DNA of 64,000 nucleotides from Gemmatimonadota bacterium (GTDB lineage Bacteria > Gemmatimonadota > Gemmatimonadetes > Longimicrobiales > Gaopeijiaceae): NCBI GenBank assembly GCA_022826005.1, contig JAJDVT010000063.1, positions 1 to 64,000 of the forward strand, in the 5' to 3' direction. Below are positions 23,508-32,474 of the stretch, one piece after another. Within the stretch, counting starts at the first letter, position 1; each line of letters opens with the position of its first letter. The position numbers and the translations under genes are program-made. A model generated the notes under the pieces. The model had not been told where the DNA came from. It worked only from the letters and a program-made list of their open reading frames with translations, and ran no database searches.

Positions 23508-23978
23508 TCAGTCCAGTGCCCGCACCGCCGCCAGCACGTCGTCAAAGGGCGGAAGCACGCTCGGATCGTCGCTGACCCACGCGTAGCTGATCCGCCCGTC
23601 CCGGTCCACGACGAACACCGAGCGCTTGGCCACCCCGCGCAGCCCGACAAGGTCTTCCTGCAGCACCCGGTACGCGACCGCCGCCGTCTTGTTGAAGTCG
23701 GACAGGATCGTGAACGGAACACCCATATCCTTCGCCCACTGCCGGTTGACGAAGGGGGAGTCGACGCTGATCCCGTAGACCGCCGCGCCGAGGGACCCCC
23801 ACACCCCCCAGTTCTCGCCGACGTGGCAGAGTTCCTCGGTGCAGGTGCCGGTAAAGGCAAGCGGGACGAACATCAGCACCACGGGCTCACCGCGGTGCTG
23901 CGAGAGGGTTACCGGATCCTTGATGCCCCGCAGCAGCGAGAAGTCCGGGGCCTGGGTGCCCACTGAAAGTCCATTCAC
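23508..23978 (-). CDS. Peroxiredoxin (AhpE/BCP-like)
   Basis: A 156-residue thiol peroxidase. The active-site motif is P39-L-A-F-T43-G-T-C46, giving peroxidatic Cys46. A second Cys at 51 (CTEELC) lies five residues on, where PrxQ/BCP enzymes keep a resolving Cys, while the flanking PLAFTG is AhpE-like. The GTG at 23978 gives the family length and follows a CCGGAG ribosome site. An in-frame ATG at 24071 would add a 31-residue extension without family resemblance. It reduces hydroperoxides in the cytosol, probably recycled by thioredoxin. It is convergent with the release-factor-like gene and divergent from the DUF1592 operon. Confidence 0.9.
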   Translation of the reverse strand: MNGLSVGTQAPDFSLLRGIKDPVTLSQHRGEPVVLMFVPLAFTGTCTEELCHVGENWGVWGSLGAAVYGISVDSPFVNRQWAKDMGVPFTILSDFNKTAAVAYRVLQEDLVGLRGVAKRSVFVVDRDGRISYAWVSDDPSVLPPFDDVLAAVRALD

Positions 23979-24085
23979 GTGACGTACTCCGGGTTGAGGG
24001 TTGTGTGCTCGGGCCCGACCACAGGCATTCAAGGTAACATGGGCAAGGGTGGCGAAAGCGGCGCCCGTCACCCTATCTTTGAAGT

Positions 24086-26563
24086 ATGAACAAATCCGCC
24101 ATAATTCTGCTCGCGGCCGGGGCAGCGGGGATAGTCGCGTCCGACATCGGCGGAACGCTGCCCCAGGAGTGGCGCAGCGGAACGCCTGCTCCTGTGGAGC
24201 ACCCCGGGCCTTCGGTTCCCGCCGACGCCGTCTCCAACGAGGTCGTAGCCGAGTACTGTGTGCGCTGCCACAGTGAGCTGAGACAGGTGGGCGGCCTGGT
24301 CCTGGAAGGGTTCGACATCGCGCACGCCGAGCAGCGCCGGCCGACGATCGAGAAGATGATCCGCAAGCTTCGAGCCGGGATGATGCCGCCCAACGGTCAG
24401 CCGCGTCCCGAGGCCGATGTGATCGACGCGATGGCGGCGGAACTCGAGGACGCGATGGACGAGATCGCGGTCCGGAACCCGGATCCCGGACGGCGCACCT
24501 TCCAGCGTCTCAACCGGGCCGAGTACAGGCGCGCGGTCAAGGACCTGCTGGGCATCGACGTGGACGTGAACGTGTTCCTGCCACTGGACACCAAGAGCGC
24601 CAACTTCGACAACATCGCCGATGTCCAGATGCCGTCGACCACCGTGATCGAGGGCTACATGCGCGCGGCCGGGCAGATCAGCCGGATGGCGCTCGGAGAC
24701 CCGGACGCGGAAATCGCCTCCACGATCTACCGGCTCCCCCGCGTGCAGTCGCAGAAGGAATGGGTCGAGGGGGCGCCGATCGGGACGCGCGGCGGGCTGT
24801 CGGTGATGCACAACTTCCCGGCGGACGGGAAGTACGTGTTCCATATCATGCCCTACGCCGCCGTCGAGGGCGAAGTGTTCGGGAGGACCTTCGGCACCGA
24901 GCAAATGGAGGTCTCGATCGACGGCACGCGGGTCGCCCTGCTGGAGATCGACCGGTGGATGAGCGAATCCGAGCCGAGCGGGCTCAACATCCGCACGGAC
25001 TCTATCTACGTGACCGCCGGCCAGAAGCGCGTGTCGGTCGCCTTCATCCGCCAGTTCGAGGGGGTGGTGGACGACCTCATCCGCCCCATCGACCACACAC
25101 TCGCGGACGGACAGATCGGGATCGGACTCGGCGTTACCACCCAGCAGCACCTGCAGCGGGTCACCATCCTCGGTCCCTACGACATCACCGGAATCTCCGA
25201 GACCCCCGCACGGCAGAAGGTGTTCACCTGCCGTCCCACGATGCCAGAGGAGGAGCTGCCCTGCGCGCGCGACATCATCTCCCGTCTCGCGACCAGGGCC
25301 TACCGGCGTCCCGCTCTGGAGGGCGACGTGGACGGGCTGCTCAGCTTCTATGAGCAGGGCGCGGCCGGCGGCGGCTTCGAGAAGGGGATCCGCACGGCGC
25401 TGCAGGCGATCCTGGCCAGTCCCCACTTCATCTTCCGGCTGGAGGGCAAGCCTGCGGACGCGGCCGCCGAAGGCATCTACCCGATCGACAACATGGACCT
25501 CGCCTCGCGCCTGTCATTCTTCCTGTGGGGTGCGCCGCCGGACGACGAGCTTCTGGAAGCTGCCCGGTCGGGCGCGCTTTCCGAACTGGAAGAGCTGGAA
25601 CGGCAGGCCCGCCGCATGCTGGCGGATCCGCGGGCGGGGGCGCTCGCGACCCGCTTCGCATCCCAGTGGCTGCGGCTCCAGGATCTCGACCTGATTCACC
25701 CCGACGCCCTGACCTTCCCGTACTTCGACCAGACCCTGGCCGATGCGATGCTGCGGGAGACCGAGCTCTTCTTCGACCACCTGGTCCAGGAGGACCGGCC
25801 AGTCCTCGAACTCCTCACAGCGGACTACACCTTCGTCAACGAGCGTCTGGCGCGGCACTACGGGATCACCGGGGTGCTCGGGCCGACATTCCGCAGGGTC
25901 GGCTACCCCACGGACAGGCGTCGCGGGCTCCTCGGGCACGGCAGCATTCTCACGCTCACCTCCCACCCCGACCGCACCTCGCCGGTGTTGCGCGGCAAGT
26001 GGGTGCTCGAGGTGCTGCTCGGCGCGCCGCCTCCACCACCGCCGCCCGACATCCCGGCCTTCGAGGAGACCAGCGCCGCCGAGGAGGGTCGCTTCCTCAC
26101 GGTGCGCGAACGCATGGCGCAACACAGCGAGAACCCGCAGTGCAACTCCTGCCACAACGTCATCGACCCGCTCGGGCTCGCACTCGAGAATTTCGACGTG
26201 ACGGGCACCTGGAGGCTTCGCGACGGGGGCAACCCGGTCGACCCGGTGGGTACGATGTACGACGGCACCGAGCTGACCGGTCCCGAGGATCTGCGCGCGG
26301 CTCTGCTGGGGATCCCGGACGTCGTCCTCAGCACCTTCACCGAGAACCTGATGGCATACGCGCTGGGACGCAGAGTCGAGTACTACGACATGCCGACCAT
26401 CCGGACGATCACCCGCGACGCAGCGGAGAACGACTACCGGGTGTCGTCATTCATAATGGGCATCGTGCGCAGCCCGGCCTTCCGCATGGCCAGGGCGGGC
26501 ACGATCGCTGCGGAGCAGCCGGTCAGCGAAGTCGGCTCGCCCACGGGAGCGCCGTTCCACTAG
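24086..26563 (+). CDS. DUF1592-family exported protein with cytochrome-c-type CxxCH motifs
   Basis: An 825-residue exported protein of the planctomycete-type DUF1587/1592/1595/1588/1585 set. After a hydrophobic N-terminal helix comes C58-V-R-C61-H62, a heme-c binding motif of the short cytochrome module. DUF1587 (FQRLNRAEYRRAVKDLLGID) is near residue 135. DUF1595/1592 spans about 390-600 (RLSFFLWGAPPDDELLEAARSG). DUF1588 follows (LLGHGSILTLTSHPDRTSPVLRGKWVLE), with a second CNSCHNVIDPLG. DUF1585 is at the C-terminus (YALGRRVEYYDMPTIRTI). Such proteins are usually coupled to a DUF1552 protein, as here 28 bp downstream. They are thought to act in periplasmic oxidative steps, but no reaction is established. 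It heads a four-gene operon. Confidence 0.9.
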   Translation: MNKSAIILLAAGAAGIVASDIGGTLPQEWRSGTPAPVEHPGPSVPADAVSNEVVAEYCVRCHSELRQVGGLVLEGFDIAHAEQRRPTIEKMIRKLRAGMMPPNGQPRPEADVIDAMAAELEDAMDEIAVRNPDPGRRTFQRLNRAEYRRAVKDLLGIDVDVNVFLPLDTKSANFDNIADVQMPSTTVIEGYMRAAGQISRMALGDPDAEIASTIYRLPRVQSQKEWVEGAPIGTRGGLSVMHNFPADGKYVFHIMPYAAVEGEVFGRTFGTEQMEVSIDGTRVALLEIDRWMSESEPSGLNIRTDSIYVTAGQKRVSVAFIRQFEGVVDDLIRPIDHTLADGQIGIGLGVTTQQHLQRVTILGPYDITGISETPARQKVFTCRPTMPEEELPCARDIISRLATRAYRRPALEGDVDGLLSFYEQGAAGGGFEKGIRTALQAILASPHFIFRLEGKPADAAAEGIYPIDNMDLASRLSFFLWGAPPDDELLEAARSGALSELEELERQARRMLADPRAGALATRFASQWLRLQDLDLIHPDALTFPYFDQTLADAMLRETELFFDHLVQEDRPVLELLTADYTFVNERLARHYGITGVLGPTFRRVGYPTDRRRGLLGHGSILTLTSHPDRTSPVLRGKWVLEVLLGAPPPPPPPDIPAFEETSAAEEGRFLTVRERMAQHSENPQCNSCHNVIDPLGLALENFDVTGTWRLRDGGNPVDPVGTMYDGTELTGPEDLRAALLGIPDVVLSTFTENLMAYALGRRVEYYDMPTIRTITRDAAENDYRVSSFIMGIVRSPAFRMARAGTIAAEQPVSEVGSPTGAPFH

Positions 26564-26591
26564 AACATCTCCAACAGACAGGGGAATATCG

Positions 26592-27980
26592 ATGCGATAC
26601 CTCAGCGGCACACACATCTCGCGGCGGGCCATGCTCAAGGGCGCCGGCGCGGCGATCGGACTGCCTCTTCTGGATGCGATGATCCCGGCGGGCCGGGTGT
26701 TTGCGTCCACCGCCACGGGCAAGGCCGCCAATAAGACGAGGCTGGTGTGCATCGAGCAGGTCCACGGGGCCGCCGGGTGCAATTCCTGGGGCGCGTCGCA
26801 GAACCTGTGGTCTCCCGCGGAGACGGGTCGCAACTTCGACCTTTCGCCGGGCAGCCTGCGTCCCCTGGAACCGTTCCGGAAGTACCTGACGATCGTCAGC
26901 GACACCGACTCCCGCAACGCCGACGCTCACGCTCCTGCCGAGATCGGCGGCGACCACTTCCGGACCAGTGCCGTCTTCCTCACGCAGGCACGTCCCAAGC
27001 AGACGCAGGGGTCTGATGTCCGCGTGGGTACCTCGATGGACCAGCTCTACGTGCAGCGGTTCGGACAGGACACGCCGATCCCCTCGCTGCAGCTGTCGAT
27101 CGAGAACGTCGACCAGGCCGGCGGATGCGCCTACGGATACGCCTGCGTCTACACGGACACCATCAGCTGGGCCACGCCGACGCAGCCGCTGCCGATGATC
27201 CGGGATCCGCGCGCCGTTTTCGAACAGCTCTTCGGCGCCGGCGGCACGCCCGAGCAGCGAGCCGAGCGGCTCACCACCGACCGCAGCATTCTCGACTGGG
27301 TGATGGGCGAAATGTCGTCTCTCAGGCGCCAGCTCGACCCCATGGACGTTCACCGGCTCGACCAGTACGCGCAGAACATCCGGGAACTCGAGCAGCGGAT
27401 CGGCCGCATCGAAGCCCAGAACACCAGCGGCGAGCAACGCCAGATTCCGGAGGCTCCCGCCGGAGTGCCGGACTCCTTCGAGGACCACGTGAAGCTGATG
27501 TTCGATCTTCAGGTCCTGGCCTTCCTCTCCGACACCACGAGGGTCTTCTCCTTCAAGATCGGCCGGGACGCTTCGCCGAGGGTGTACCCGGAGTCGGGTG
27601 TGGAGGCGCCCTTCCACGCGTCTTCCCACCACGGGGGCCGGGAGGACCGGGTCCGGGCCTTCGCGAAGATCAACGAGTACCACGTGTCGATGGTCCCGTA
27701 CTTCCTCGAAAGGCTGCAGGCCGCGACCGAGGGCGACGGCAACCTCCTGGACAAGACGATGGTCGTGTACGGGTCGGCGATGGCCGACGGCAACCTGCAC
27801 AACCATGCGCGCTGCCCGCTCTTCCTGGTCGGTGGCGCCAACGGTGCCCTCGAAGGGGAACAGCACATCCGCGCCCGGGCCGGTACGCCGATGGCGAACG
27901 TCATACTGAGCCTGCTGCACAAGCTCGGAGCGACCGACATCGAGAAGTTCGGGGACAGCAGCGGCCACTTCACGTTCTAG
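26592..27980 (+). CDS. DUF1552-family protein, Tat-exported
   Basis: A 462-residue protein with a twin-arginine signal (SRRAMLKGAGAAIGLPLLDAM, residues 11-31), so it is exported folded, usually a sign of a cofactor or metal. The body is the DUF1552 domain. Motifs include HAPAEIGGDHFRTSAVFLT, SIENVDQAGGCAYGYACVYTDTISW, a coiled stretch at about 235-285, and HASSHHGGRED followed later by YGSAMADGNLHNHARCPLFLVGG. The fold recalls alkaline-phosphatase-clan proteins of the related DUF1501 group, with metal-ligand-like His and Asp. It is partner of the upstream DUF1592 gene in many genomes. Reaction unknown. Confidence 0.88.
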   Translation: MRYLSGTHISRRAMLKGAGAAIGLPLLDAMIPAGRVFASTATGKAANKTRLVCIEQVHGAAGCNSWGASQNLWSPAETGRNFDLSPGSLRPLEPFRKYLTIVSDTDSRNADAHAPAEIGGDHFRTSAVFLTQARPKQTQGSDVRVGTSMDQLYVQRFGQDTPIPSLQLSIENVDQAGGCAYGYACVYTDTISWATPTQPLPMIRDPRAVFEQLFGAGGTPEQRAERLTTDRSILDWVMGEMSSLRRQLDPMDVHRLDQYAQNIRELEQRIGRIEAQNTSGEQRQIPEAPAGVPDSFEDHVKLMFDLQVLAFLSDTTRVFSFKIGRDASPRVYPESGVEAPFHASSHHGGREDRVRAFAKINEYHVSMVPYFLERLQAATEGDGNLLDKTMVVYGSAMADGNLHNHARCPLFLVGGANGALEGEQHIRARAGTPMANVILSLLHKLGATDIEKFGDSSGHFTF

Positions 27981-28019
27981 CAGTCCAGAGACGCCGGAAA
28001 CCTGCCAAAGGGGGGTGAC

Positions 28020-29930
28020 ATGATCACTGGTCCACGACGACGCCTGACCGCAGGCATCGCCGTCAGCCTCACCGTTGCGGTGGCGACGTTGGCCGGCGGA
28101 CCTGCCGACTCACCGGTGGCCGACGCGGCCGAGCGGGGGGATCTGGCGGAGGTGCGCTCGCTGCTCCGCGCCGGCGCCGACGTGAACGCCGCCCAGAACG
28201 ACGGGATGACCGCGCTGCACTGGGCCGCCGCCAACGGCCACGCCGAGATCGCCCGCACGCTCCTGTATGCGGGCGCCACCGTGCGGGCCACGACCCGTCT
28301 CGGGGGATATGCCCCGCTCCACCTCGCGGCCCGGTCCGGTGACACGGAAATCGCCAGGATCCTTCTCGATGCAGGTGCCGACCCGGGCGCGTTTACCTCG
28401 ACTGGCGTGACGGCGATGCACTTCGCGGCCGACGCGGACGCCGCGGGCGTCGTGGAGGCGCTGGTGGCGCGTGGAGCCGAGGTCGACGCCCGGGACGGCT
28501 TTTCGGAGCGCACCCCGCTCATGTTCGCCGCCGTGCGGGGTGCCGACGCCGCAGTGCAGGCGCTGCTGGATGCCGGTGCCGATCCTTCGCTCGAGACCGC
28601 CATTAAGGACTACGAAGCGATTTCCAACAACCTTCGGGCGGACCAGCGGCGCCGCGCACGCTTGAAGGCCGCTGCCGAGGAACCGGATGAGGAGGAGCAG
28701 GACGCGGCAGCCCGCGCCGCGGCGCGGGGCCAGACGCCACCCCCTCAGGGGCCGCCTCCCCCTGCCGCCGCCGCGCAGGCCCAGCGACAGGCGGCCCAGG
28801 CGGCTTCACGCCAGAACCCGCAGGCGCAGGGCGCGCAGGGAGCGGGGACCAACCGGAGTGGAGCGCAGTCCCGGCCTGCCGAGCCACCCGCCGAGCCGCC
28901 GGTCAGGGCGCTAAGTTCCACGCAGCAGATCGGCAAGCAGGGCGGCTTCACCGCGCTTCACTACGCCGCGCGGGAGGGTCACCGCTCGACAGCCAGCCTT
29001 CTCCTGGACGGCGGTACCGACCTCAACCACCCGACCGGCGGCGATGAGTCGCCTCCGATGCTGGTTGCGGTGATCAACGGCCACTACGACCTCGCACGGG
29101 ACCTGCTGGAGCGGGGCGCGGATCCCAACCTCACCAGCGATGATGGTGCCGCCCCCCTCTTCGCGACGCTCAACATCGAGTGGTCGCTGAGGACCTGGTA
29201 CCCTCAGCCCGCGGCCTTCAGGCAGCAGGAGACCAGTTACCTCGAGTTCATGCGGCTCCTGCTCGAGGCGGGCGCCGACCCGAACCAGCGAACCAGCACG
29301 CACATCTGGTACGCCGCCTACAACGCCGGACGCATGGGCGTCGACTTCACGGGGGCCACACCGTTCTGGCGAGCCGCCTACGCCGCCGATGTCGATGCGA
29401 TGCGGCTCCTGGTCGAATACGGGGCTGATCCCAACATGTCGACGCTCAAGCTCCCCGGCCGCAACCGATTCGCCTTCCCTGGCGCGCAGGCCGAGCAGGA
29501 GGAGCGGCTGGACCCATCCGGCCTGCCTCCGGTTCCGACGGGCGGCCCGGCCGTTCATCCCCTGCACGCGGCTTCGGGCGTGGGGTTCGGCACGTCGAGG
29601 GTCGCACAGCAACACCGCAGCGTGCCCGACGGGTGGCTGCGCGCCGTGCGCTACCTGATCGAGGAACTGGGCGTGGATCCCAACCTGCGCGACCACGACG
29701 GATTCAACGCGATCCACCACTCGGCCGCGAGGGGCGACAACGCCACCATCCTGTACCTGTACGGCAAGGGCACCGATGTCGGCGCGATCAGCCGCCGCGG
29801 CCAGACGACGGCCGACCTGGCGAACAGCCCCGAACAGCGCGCCCAGCCGCACCCGGCGACGGTGGCTCTGCTGGAGAAGCTGGGTTCGAAGAACAACCAC
29901 CGGTGCCGCTCCTGCGGGGGCAGCCGCTGA
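28020..29930 (+). CDS. Exported ankyrin-repeat protein
   Basis: A 636-residue protein with a Sec-type signal (basic start, then IAVSLTVAVATLAGG). Ankyrin repeats run from about residue 40 to 200 (for example DGMTALHWAAANGHAEIARTLL) and again from about 310 to 620. The two blocks are separated by a Pro/Ala/Gln-rich linker of about 65 residues (about 235-300). The C-terminus ends in a lone C-x-x-C (RCRSC). It is expected in the periplasm, where the repeats would bind proteins, probably its operon partners. The gene starts 39 bp after the DUF1552 stop, with AAAGGGGGTG as ribosome site. Its stop overlaps the next ATG (TGATG). Its function within the DUF1592/DUF1552 cassette is unknown. Confidence 0.9.
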   Translation: MITGPRRRLTAGIAVSLTVAVATLAGGPADSPVADAAERGDLAEVRSLLRAGADVNAAQNDGMTALHWAAANGHAEIARTLLYAGATVRATTRLGGYAPLHLAARSGDTEIARILLDAGADPGAFTSTGVTAMHFAADADAAGVVEALVARGAEVDARDGFSERTPLMFAAVRGADAAVQALLDAGADPSLETAIKDYEAISNNLRADQRRRARLKAAAEEPDEEEQDAAARAAARGQTPPPQGPPPPAAAAQAQRQAAQAASRQNPQAQGAQGAGTNRSGAQSRPAEPPAEPPVRALSSTQQIGKQGGFTALHYAAREGHRSTASLLLDGGTDLNHPTGGDESPPMLVAVINGHYDLARDLLERGADPNLTSDDGAAPLFATLNIEWSLRTWYPQPAAFRQQETSYLEFMRLLLEAGADPNQRTSTHIWYAAYNAGRMGVDFTGATPFWRAAYAADVDAMRLLVEYGADPNMSTLKLPGRNRFAFPGAQAEQEERLDPSGLPPVPTGGPAVHPLHAASGVGFGTSRVAQQHRSVPDGWLRAVRYLIEELGVDPNLRDHDGFNAIHHSAARGDNATILYLYGKGTDVGAISRRGQTTADLANSPEQRAQPHPATVALLEKLGSKNNHRCRSCGGSR

Positions 29931-30508
29931 TGGGGGATGGATCCGGCGGCCGGCCCGGCGGAGTGGATGCCGGCGCCGGGTTGCGCCGCAGCCTCGGCCG
30001 TCTGGCCGCCGGAGCGCTGCTGGCTCCCCTGTTGCACGCGGGAGCCGCGGCCCAGGACACGGTCTGGAACCGCTATACCCTCGAGGGTCTGAACGGCGTG
30101 TACATCCGGGCCGAGACGAATCAGGGCTGTGAGGGGGCCGGCATCTCGGCGGAATCGATCCGTGCCGATGCCGAAGCAGCGCTCACGGAGGCCGAGGTGC
30201 CGCTGCTGACCGAGCGGGAGATGCTGGAATCCCCGGGCCATCCGGAGTTGCGCGTGACCTTCGAGTGCGGGGGTGGAGTGGCAGGCGTCGTCGGGTACTC
30301 GGTGTCCGTCCGGGTGCAGCAGGCGACGCAGATGATCCGGGATACGCAGATCACCCTGCCGGAGGCGGTCACCTGGTACGCGACCACGGTGGGGGTGGCC
30401 GAGGCGGGCACCGCGGCGTCCGTGCTGGGCGATGCCCTTCAGGCCAAGCTGGCCGAGTTCGCGGAAGCCTTCAGGACGGCGAACGCGGACGACGAGGGCG
30501 GCGGCTAG
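29930..30508 (+). CDS. Small exported hypothetical protein, last gene of the DUF1592 operon
   Basis: A 192-residue protein that I do not recognise. The start at 29930 overlaps the ankyrin gene stop by one base. The N-terminus is Gly-rich, with a signal peptide (RRSLGRLAAGALLAPLLHAGAAAQ, cut near residue 42). The mature part of about 150 residues has two cysteines (NQGCEG and TFECGGG), which could form one disulfide, and alternating beta-like segments (LRVTFECGG, GYSVSVRVQQATQMI). The end is acidic (DDEGGG). Placement suggests a periplasmic accessory of the DUF1592/DUF1552/ankyrin set. No function is proposed. Confidence 0.75.
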   Translation: MGDGSGGRPGGVDAGAGLRRSLGRLAAGALLAPLLHAGAAAQDTVWNRYTLEGLNGVYIRAETNQGCEGAGISAESIRADAEAALTEAEVPLLTEREMLESPGHPELRVTFECGGGVAGVVGYSVSVRVQQATQMIRDTQITLPEAVTWYATTVGVAEAGTAASVLGDALQAKLAEFAEAFRTANADDEGGG

Positions 30509-30533
30509 GCCACCAGGCCGTGGGCGCTACGCG

Positions 30534-30553
30534 CCGCCCCCGGTACCGGGCGG
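30534..30553. terminator. Hairpin between convergent operon end and SulP gene
   Basis: The arms CCGCCC (30534-30539) and GGGCGG (30548-30553) enclose the self-complementary CCGGTACC. The hairpin lies in the 48-bp gap between two converging genes and could serve both strands. It lacks a T-run, so it is only a candidate. Confidence 0.35.
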
Positions 30554-30556
30554 GGA

Positions 30557-32212
30557 TCATCCACGGCCTGCCGGGGGCGCATCGATCCCGAGGAGCGAGA
30601 TCGCGATGTCTCGTGCTTCGTCGAGGGTGCCGACGACGTGATCTGCGGGAACGCGGCGGAGGATGTCGAGCCCGTTCAGCGTCTCCGCCACCCTGCCCTT
30701 CAACCCGATCACGATCACGTGCGTGCTCGAGCGTTCGGCCACTTCGATCAGCTGCTCGACCAGCATCGCCGCGCTGTCGTCCACGAAGGTGGCGCCGGAA
30801 AAGTCGAAGATCACAAGCTCGTGTTCGGCGATATCCCCCCCGATGCCCCCGACCAGTTTATGCGCGGAGGCGACGGTAAAGCTCCCCTTCAGGGAGACCA
30901 GACCGGAGCGCGCGGCATACTCGTCGGCCGCGGCCAGCATCTCCGGGTGCTCGGCGAAGAACGCCGAGTCGAGCAGGGGAACCGACACGACGCTGTCGAG
31001 CTCCAGCACCTCCATCGCCTGGGCGTGGGCCATCCCCGCGACGATCAGTCCTATCGCAACTGCCGTCACCAGGTCGACGAATACGGTGAGCGACAGTGTC
31101 ACGAGCATCACCACCAGATGGGCGCGGCGGATGCGGTGGATCCGGGTCAGGAGCCTCCAGTCGATGATGTCCCAACCGACCTTCATGAGGATCCCCGCCA
31201 GAACGGCGTGAGGGATCGGCTCAACGTACCGGCCCAGGCCCAGCAGGAGGCCCAGGACCAGGACCGCCCGCAACGCACCCGACACCTGTGTGGTCCCCCC
31301 GGCGCGAATGTTGGTGACGGTGCCCATCGTGGCGCCTGCTCCCGGCAACCCGCCGAAGACGCCGGCGACGATGTTGCCGATCCCCTGCCCCACCAGCTCC
31401 CGGTTGGGGTTGTGGCGTCGGCCGGTCAACGAGTCCGCCACCAGCGAGGTGAGGAGGCTGTCCACCGAACCGAGCAGCGCGAGGATGAGGGCCGGCTGCA
31501 GGGCGCCCAGGACGAACCCCGGCGAGGGAACGGTGACCTGTATCCCCGGCAACCCTCTGGGAATATCGCCGATGACCGGGACATCGGTCAGCCACAGAAC
31601 GCCCAGCAGCGTCCCGGCCACGAGCGCCACCAGCACCGGCGGTACGAACCTGGAGAGGCGGCGCGGCCAGAGGACGACAACCGCCAGCGTGACCACCCCG
31701 AGCACCAGCGCCTCGGGGTTGGTGGACTGAACGGCCGCCGATAGCGCCCGGATCGCGCCCGGAGCACCTCCGCTCGGGGCAGGGGCCCCGATGAAGGGCA
31801 GCACCTGAATCAGCATGATGATGATGCCGATGCCCGACATGAAGCCCGACACCACCACGTGCGGGGTGTAGACGACGAAGCGGCCGATTCTAAGGGTACC
31901 CAGCGCCACCTGCAGCAGCCCGGCAAGGACGACGATCGCGAAGGCCTCGCCGAGGGTGGACGCGTGGGTCGTCACGATGACGGCCATGGCCACGGTCATC
32001 GGGGCGGTGGGACCCGAAATCTGGGAACGCGTCCCGCCGAAGACGGAGGCGAAGAATCCGACGGCGATCACGCCGTACATCCCGGCCGCCGCACCCAGCC
32101 CCGAGGCCACTCCGAAGGCGAGCGCCACGGGCAGGGCCACGACCGCGGAGGTCAGGCCGCCGAAGAGATCGCCGCGGAAGGTATGGAGATCGTAGCGCTC
32201 CGGACCGTTCAC
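30557..32212 (-). CDS. SulP-family anion transporter with C-terminal STAS domain
   Basis: A 551-residue inner-membrane transporter for sulfate, bicarbonate or another anion. The first helix pair begins DLFGGLTSAVVALPVALAFGVASG, and GGTRSQISGPTAPMTV is the conserved substrate loop. About 12-14 helices lead to a cytoplasmic STAS domain (about residues 420-540, ELVIFDFSGATFVDDSAAMLVEQL). I chose the GTG at 32212. A longer frame to 32290 would take its first residues from the inserted MITE-like element. The adjacent serine hydrolase gives no clue to the substrate. Confidence 0.9.
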   Translation of the reverse strand: MNGPERYDLHTFRGDLFGGLTSAVVALPVALAFGVASGLGAAAGMYGVIAVGFFASVFGGTRSQISGPTAPMTVAMAVIVTTHASTLGEAFAIVVLAGLLQVALGTLRIGRFVVYTPHVVVSGFMSGIGIIIMLIQVLPFIGAPAPSGGAPGAIRALSAAVQSTNPEALVLGVVTLAVVVLWPRRLSRFVPPVLVALVAGTLLGVLWLTDVPVIGDIPRGLPGIQVTVPSPGFVLGALQPALILALLGSVDSLLTSLVADSLTGRRHNPNRELVGQGIGNIVAGVFGGLPGAGATMGTVTNIRAGGTTQVSGALRAVLVLGLLLGLGRYVEPIPHAVLAGILMKVGWDIIDWRLLTRIHRIRRAHLVVMLVTLSLTVFVDLVTAVAIGLIVAGMAHAQAMEVLELDSVVSVPLLDSAFFAEHPEMLAAADEYAARSGLVSLKGSFTVASAHKLVGGIGGDIAEHELVIFDFSGATFVDDSAAMLVEQLIEVAERSSTHVIVIGLKGRVAETLNGLDILRRVPADHVVGTLDEARDIAISLLGIDAPPAGRG

Positions 32213-32229
32213 GAAAAAAGCCCCGTCAG

Positions 32230-32474
32230 CAGTCCGTGGATAAGGCCCCGCGAGCACCGAGAGCGGCGAGGCGCCGGGCTGGCAAGGCACGACGAAAGGC
32301 GCATAGCGGAGCTATTCGCCCGAGGAGCAACGCAGAGCGGTGCTTCGGGAACCCGGAAAGTAAAGTAGACGTGACAATTCGTACGGTCCTCTTGACATTG
32401 CGAACGCGTGGGCACCGCGATCCAGCCTGGATGCATCGCCTCTCGAATGCCGGGGGGATTTTGTCCACGGGCTG
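32230..32474. mobile_element. MITE-like non-autonomous element (245 bp)
   Basis: Imperfect terminal inverted repeats CAGTCCGTGGATAA (32230-32243) and, as its complement, CAGCCCGTGGACAA (32474-32461) match at 12 of 14 positions, both mismatches being transitions. The flanks are TCAG on the left and TTAG on the right, close to a 4-bp YTAR-type duplication as made by some IS5-group transposases. The inside is non-coding, with a hairpin ATAGC-GGA-GCTAT (32303-32315) and a lone TTGACA (32393-32398) such as precedes transposase genes. The right end abuts the stop codon of the serine hydrolase gene, and the left end lies just before the SulP start. It is probably an internally deleted IS. Confidence 0.5.
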
